Part shown: piece after piece, positions 16,200 to 18,867 of the stretch
Position numbering within the stretch: position 1 is the stretch's first letter
How the letters are laid out: the number at the start of each line of letters is the position of its first letter
From: JBFELO01 sp041552055
GTDB lineage: Bacteria > Acidobacteriota > Thermoanaerobaculia > Thermoanaerobaculales > Sulfomarinibacteraceae
Reading direction: 5' to 3'
Assembly: GCA_041552055.1 (NCBI GenBank)
Contig: JBFELO010000092.1
Location: 1-18,867 of the forward strand
Length of the DNA: 18,867 bases
Program-made: the position numbers and the translations under genes
The notes under the pieces: generated by a model
Database searches by the model: none
What the model was told of the DNA's origin: nothing
Seen by the model: only the letters and a program-made list of their open reading frames with translations

Positions 16200-16751
16200 T
16201 CACGCCTCCTGGCTTCTCGATGCCGTAGTGTCGTCCGTCGGCCGGGGCAGGGGCTCAGACGCGAGGAGCCACTTCACCATGTTGGGGCGACGGTCGACCG
16301 TGTCGGTTTCGGGTACTGGGAGCCGTTCCGGGGCCAGCAGCCAGCGCGCGAGGGATCCCGTCGAACCACCGTCGATCGAGTCCTTGGGCGGTACATCCGG
16401 AAGTGCCTCCGTGGAGAGGATCAACCGAGCCAGAGATCCCGTCGAACCACCGTCGATCGCGTCCTTGGGCGGTACATCCGGAAGTGCCTCCGTGGAGAGG
16501 GTCCACCGAGCCAGGCTCCCCGGCGAGCGCGCCGCCTCGGCGGACTCCGACTCGCTGACCGGCAGCCGTTCTGCGGCGAACAGCCAGACTGCAACGCCGA
16601 CGATCGAGCGGAGCGGTGGGCCGATCGTGCCGTCCGCCCGCTGCGGGAGCTCCTCGCCGGCGCTCAGCCAGGCGAGAAAACGTCGAACGTTTTGCCACCA
16701 TCGTTGGACGTCCATCGCGGGGGTGCCGGTTCGGTTCGCTGATTTCGTCAT
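16200..16751 (-). CDS. unrecognised repeat protein (WLLxxExLP repeats), first gene of the NrfCD operon
   Basis: I do not recognise this 183-residue protein. It consists almost wholly of six imperfect repeats of about 25-30 residues, starting near residues 24, 49, 79, 106, 133 and 158. Each carries a short hydrophobic helix-like core and the phrase [A/S]xExLP (SAGEELP, FAAERLP, LSTEALP twice, LAPERLP, LASEPLP), followed by a polar Pro/Asp/Ser-rich linker. There are no cysteines, no signal peptide and no full-length membrane helix, so it probably binds no heme or cluster and may sit on the cytoplasmic membrane face. The start at 16751 has AAGG upstream; ATG 16715 is possible. The stop is one base from the tetraheme gene start, so it is surely co-translated with the complex. 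A scaffold or assembly role is a guess. Confidence 0.7.
   Translation of the reverse strand: MTKSANRTGTPAMDVQRWWQNVRRFLAWLSAGEELPQRADGTIGPPLRSIVGVAVWLFAAERLPVSESESAEAARSPGSLARWTLSTEALPDVPPKDAIDGGSTGSLARLILSTEALPDVPPKDSIDGGSTGSLARWLLAPERLPVPETDTVDRRPNMVKWLLASEPLPRPTDDTTASRSQEA
16354..16515 (-). repeat. two near-identical 81-bp tandem repeats inside the repeat-protein gene
   Basis: Units 16354-16434 and 16435-16515 differ at four of 81 positions by direct comparison. Each encodes one 27-residue protein repeat (SLAR..LSTEALPDVPPKD.IDGGSTG). At least three of the differences change an amino acid (Ser/Ala, Leu/Trp, Ile/Thr). The neighbouring protein repeats are far more diverged, so this pair is a recent duplication or has been homogenised by gene conversion. 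Confidence 0.9.
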
Positions 16752-16816
16752 GCTTGCCTTATTGAGCGCATGAATAAATCCTCACGCATGATATTGTCGA
16801 GTTCGAGAAGATGCAA

Positions 16817-16846
16817 CTTTATTTTGAGACTGTGTATTAAATAAAG
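16817..16846 (+). promoter_or_regulatory. 8-bp inverted repeat just upstream of the polytopic membrane protein gene
   Basis: ctttattt (16817-16824) and aaataaag (16839-16846) are perfect reverse complements around 14 bases, ending 10 bases before the ATG at 16857. The whole divergent spacer (16752-16856) is AT-rich and must hold promoters for the NrfCD operon and this gene; no good -35/-10 pair was found. The right arm overlaps the aaaggg that may act as the ribosome site, so it could be an operator or an RNA hairpin affecting translation. Confidence 0.4.
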
Positions 16847-16856
16847 GGTAGAGTGA

Positions 16857-18635
16857 ATGAACGATCGACTCGACAGGCTGGAGACGAACGTCTCGATGCT
16901 CGCCGACGCCGTGGCGCGACTCGAGCGACGGCTGGGGGCCCTGGAGGCTGGCGCCGAACCGGAGCGGATCCGACGCGAGGAGCCGCCACCGACGGCGGTG
17001 TCCACCAATTCAGAGGGTTCGCCGGTTCCGGCGGCCGCGGCGACCGCGACGAGAATCCTCTCTCTGGTCGGCCGAAGCCTGCTGGTGCTCGCGGGAGCCT
17101 TTCTGCTTCGGGCCGTGACGGATGCCGGCACCGTACCGACGTCGGTCGGAATCGGACTGGGATTCGTGTACGCGGCGGTTTGGTTGGCGGCGGCCCGCAC
17201 GGCGGCACGAGGCGGTCGAAGAAGGAGCGCGATCGTTCACGGCGTGTGCAGTGTGGTCATCGGGTACCCGTTGATCTGGGAGGGCTCGACGACCTTCAAG
17301 GTGGTGTCACCCGAGGGGGCGGTGCTCGCGATTGCGGTCGTGACCGGCGTCGGTCTGGCCGTCGCGTGGGGTTGTGGGCTGCGGTCGGTGGCCTGGGTGT
17401 TCACGGTCGCAGCGGTCGGGACGACGGTCGCGCTGGTGACGATGGCGCCGATGACCGCTATTGCCAGCGGCTTCCTCGTGTTTCTCGGATTGGTGACGTT
17501 CTGGATCGCCCGCTCGCGCGACTGGTTCTTCCTGCCGTTGCTGCCGGCCCTCGCTGCCGACCTTTTCGTGATGCGGACCGTGGCGATGGCGGCAGCCCCG
17601 GTCGCCGGCACCGTGTCGGTGTCCGTGGCTCGGCTGCTCGTTGCCGTTCTCGTGGTTGGGTACGTTGGGACTGTGGCGATCCAGGTGCTGGCCCGTCGTA
17701 GGCCGATCGACGCGTTTGACGTGGTCCAGACAGTGCTGGCGTTGGCTGTGGGAGTGGCCGGAGTCGCGCGCCTCGCCTCGGGCAGTGTGCTCGTGGGAGC
17801 GACAGTCGTGTTGGCGGGTGCGGCCTGCTATGCGGCGGCGTTCACCGTCGTCGAGCGCGACTCGGGTCGCGGTCGCAACTTCGTGTACGTCTCGACACTG
17901 GCTGTCGTGCTGATCCTGATCGGCAGCTCCTACCTGGGCGGGGAGCTGGTCGTGGCCGGCCTGTGGGCCGTGCTCGGCCTGCTGGCCGCGATACTGGGCA
18001 GCCGCCTCGACCGCGTGAGCCTGAGGGCCCACGGCGCCGTGTTCGCGACGGCGGCGGCGACCCACAGCGGGCTTCTCACCTTCGCGGTCGACGCCCTGGC
18101 CGGGCCAGTAACGGGCGTGTGGCGCCAGCCATCGGCCGCGGTCCACGTCGTGCTGGCGGCGGTCACGGCTTCCGTGGCCGTGGTGGCCTCGAGCCGTCAA
18201 CGCCGCCAACTCCGGTGGTGGTTCCGGCTGCCGCTCGTTGCGCTGGTGGTGATCTCCGCTGCCGGCCTGTGCGGCGAGGTGGTGCGCCTGCTTGGCTCGC
18301 CATCGCTGTTTGACATTGGCAGTGCTGCAGGACTTGCAATGGTGCGCACCGGCGTCGTGTCGGTAGGTACGCTGGTGCTGGCGGCGCTGGCGGCGCGGCT
18401 CGAGATGCCCGAGCTGAGGTGGGTGGTGTACCCGATCCTGTGCGTGCTCGGACTGAAGATCCTGCTCCAGGATTTGCCGGCAGGACGGCCTCTTTCGATC
18501 GCGGTCGCGTTCGTGTTCTACGGCGCGGCGCTGATCATGAGCCCGCGTCTTCTGCGGACGCACGACCGGCGGGCGAGCGCGCCGGATTCGCCGGCCGCCA
18601 CAGAAGAGCTCGATTCCGGTCGCACCCCGCCCTGA
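16857..18635 (+). CDS. large polytopic membrane protein, DUF2339-like
   Basis: This is a 592-residue integral membrane protein. Residues 1-35 form a cytoplasmic amphipathic coiled coil (MNDRLDRLETNV, VARLERRLGALE), followed by a Pro/Ala-rich linker to about 62. Then come roughly 14 or more hydrophobic helices to about residue 565, beginning LVGRSLLVLAGAFLLRAVTDAG, and a short polar tail. A coiled coil, a linker and a long series of membrane helices opening with a GxxxxxxGAFLL-type helix is the pattern of DUF2339 proteins, whose function is unknown. No enzymatic motif or transport signature was found. It is transcribed away from the NrfCD operon from a shared 105-bp spacer, which weakly suggests coordinated control. 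The family call is by eye; being an integral membrane protein is certain. Confidence 0.8.
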   Translation: MNDRLDRLETNVSMLADAVARLERRLGALEAGAEPERIRREEPPPTAVSTNSEGSPVPAAAATATRILSLVGRSLLVLAGAFLLRAVTDAGTVPTSVGIGLGFVYAAVWLAAARTAARGGRRRSAIVHGVCSVVIGYPLIWEGSTTFKVVSPEGAVLAIAVVTGVGLAVAWGCGLRSVAWVFTVAAVGTTVALVTMAPMTAIASGFLVFLGLVTFWIARSRDWFFLPLLPALAADLFVMRTVAMAAAPVAGTVSVSVARLLVAVLVVGYVGTVAIQVLARRRPIDAFDVVQTVLALAVGVAGVARLASGSVLVGATVVLAGAACYAAAFTVVERDSGRGRNFVYVSTLAVVLILIGSSYLGGELVVAGLWAVLGLLAAILGSRLDRVSLRAHGAVFATAAATHSGLLTFAVDALAGPVTGVWRQPSAAVHVVLAAVTASVAVVASSRQRRQLRWWFRLPLVALVVISAAGLCGEVVRLLGSPSLFDIGSAAGLAMVRTGVVSVGTLVLAALAARLEMPELRWVVYPILCVLGLKILLQDLPAGRPLSIAVAFVFYGAALIMSPRLLRTHDRRASAPDSPAATEELDSGRTPP

Positions 18636-18692
18636 TCGATCCTCTTCCGGCTCGCCGGCTTGTGTGGAACGGCGTCCACGGGTGATTGTGCC

Positions 18693-18721
18693 TTGACGTG
18701 ACGCCCTCCTGGGCGCACAAT
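18693..18721 (+). promoter_or_regulatory. sigma-70-like promoter ahead of the TPP riboswitch
   Basis: TTGACG (18693-18698), a 17-base spacer and CACAAT (18716-18721, four of six) would start transcription near 18728, just before the riboswitch. The spacer includes a small hairpin (cgccc-tcct-gggcg, 18702-18715) that could instead be a remnant terminator of the upstream gene. Confidence 0.55.
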
Positions 18722-18740
18722 TGTCATCGTCAGTTCGCCT

Positions 18741-18812
18741 ACCTAGGGGTGGCCCGACGGCCTGAGATCACACCCTGGAACCTGATCCGGATCATACCGG
18801 CGTAGGGAACGG
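18741..18812 (+). ncRNA. TPP riboswitch (THI element)
   Basis: The conserved core of the thiamine pyrophosphate aptamer is present in order: aggggtg (18745-18751), ctgaga (18762-18767), acctgatc (18780-18787), and ggatcataccggcgtaggga (18789-18808). It binds TPP and switches off downstream expression in the leader. I could not draw a convincing closing P1 stem, so the exact ends are approximate. The gene it controls, probably for thiamine synthesis (for example thiC) or transport, lies beyond the right edge. No start codon is evident in the last 55 bases. Confidence 0.95.
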
Positions 18813-18867
18813 CACCAGCGACCCCCGAGCAGTTCTGGACCACAGAAGATCTCGATCCGTTGTCACC

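Noticed and set aside
16354..16515. possible CRISPR or minisatellite
   Set aside because: The units are 81 bp, adjacent with no spacers, and in frame within a protein gene; they are coding repeats.
17307..18563. 418-codon minus-strand frame opposite the polytopic membrane protein
   Set aside because: It is a Gln/His/Arg-rich shadow with no family similarity; the plus strand encodes a coherent series of membrane helices.

Overview
This is an 18.9 kb, high-GC bacterial window holding eleven well-supported protein genes. No rRNA, tRNA or CRISPR array was seen. Several features fit a Gram-negative, respiratory, probably environmental bacterium: outer-membrane beta-barrel and multiheme cytochrome genes, a Tat-exported iron-sulfur protein, an NrfD-type quinol module, an IPTL-CTERM-like sorting tail, and a RAYT transposase with a DnaA-like C-terminus. 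The combination reminds me of Acidobacteriota (Thermoanaerobaculia-like) or a related deep lineage, but that is inference, not something read from a marker gene.

Layout. Bases 1-277 hold no gene I can support. A RAYT-type (Y1/HUH) transposase gene (278-1255) sits between two 17-bp inverted repeats. A secreted DUF839/PhoX-like beta-propeller gene (minus strand, 1539-3044) and a secreted formylglycine-dependent arylsulfatase gene (3545-4972) are divergent across a 500-bp spacer. Two related intergenic repeat copies bracket the sulfatase gene. Next, on the minus strand, is a tight two-gene operon: an octaheme cytochrome of the hydroxylamine oxidoreductase (HAO) family (6454-7782), then an outer-membrane beta-barrel porin (5206-6441). 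An FNR/FixK-like palindrome lies at a class II activator position upstream of it.

The largest gene (8043-12221, minus) encodes a 1392-residue fusion: class A malate synthase at the N-terminus and a long Icl2-type isocitrate lyase at the C-terminus. Both glyoxylate-shunt enzymes are in one chain with apparently intact active sites. Divergent from it, behind a near-consensus sigma-70 promoter, is a secreted protein with an IPTL-CTERM-like tail (12513-13487), closed by a strong hairpin.

A four-gene minus-strand operon follows (16751 down to 13685): an unrecognised cofactor-free repeat protein, a membrane-anchored tetraheme cytochrome c, a Tat-exported protein with four [4Fe-4S] clusters, and an NrfD quinone-site membrane subunit. 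Together they look like a quinone:periplasmic-cytochrome oxidoreductase that could exchange electrons with the HAO-like cytochrome. Divergent from the operon is a large polytopic DUF2339-like membrane protein gene (16857-18635). The window ends with a TPP riboswitch whose regulated gene lies beyond the edge.

The points most worth following up are the malate synthase-isocitrate lyase fusion, the loss of one heme-binding cysteine at the position of HAO's catalytic heme (CESFH instead of CxxCH), the unknown repeat protein leading the NrfCD operon, and the FNR-like site in front of the HAO-like gene.
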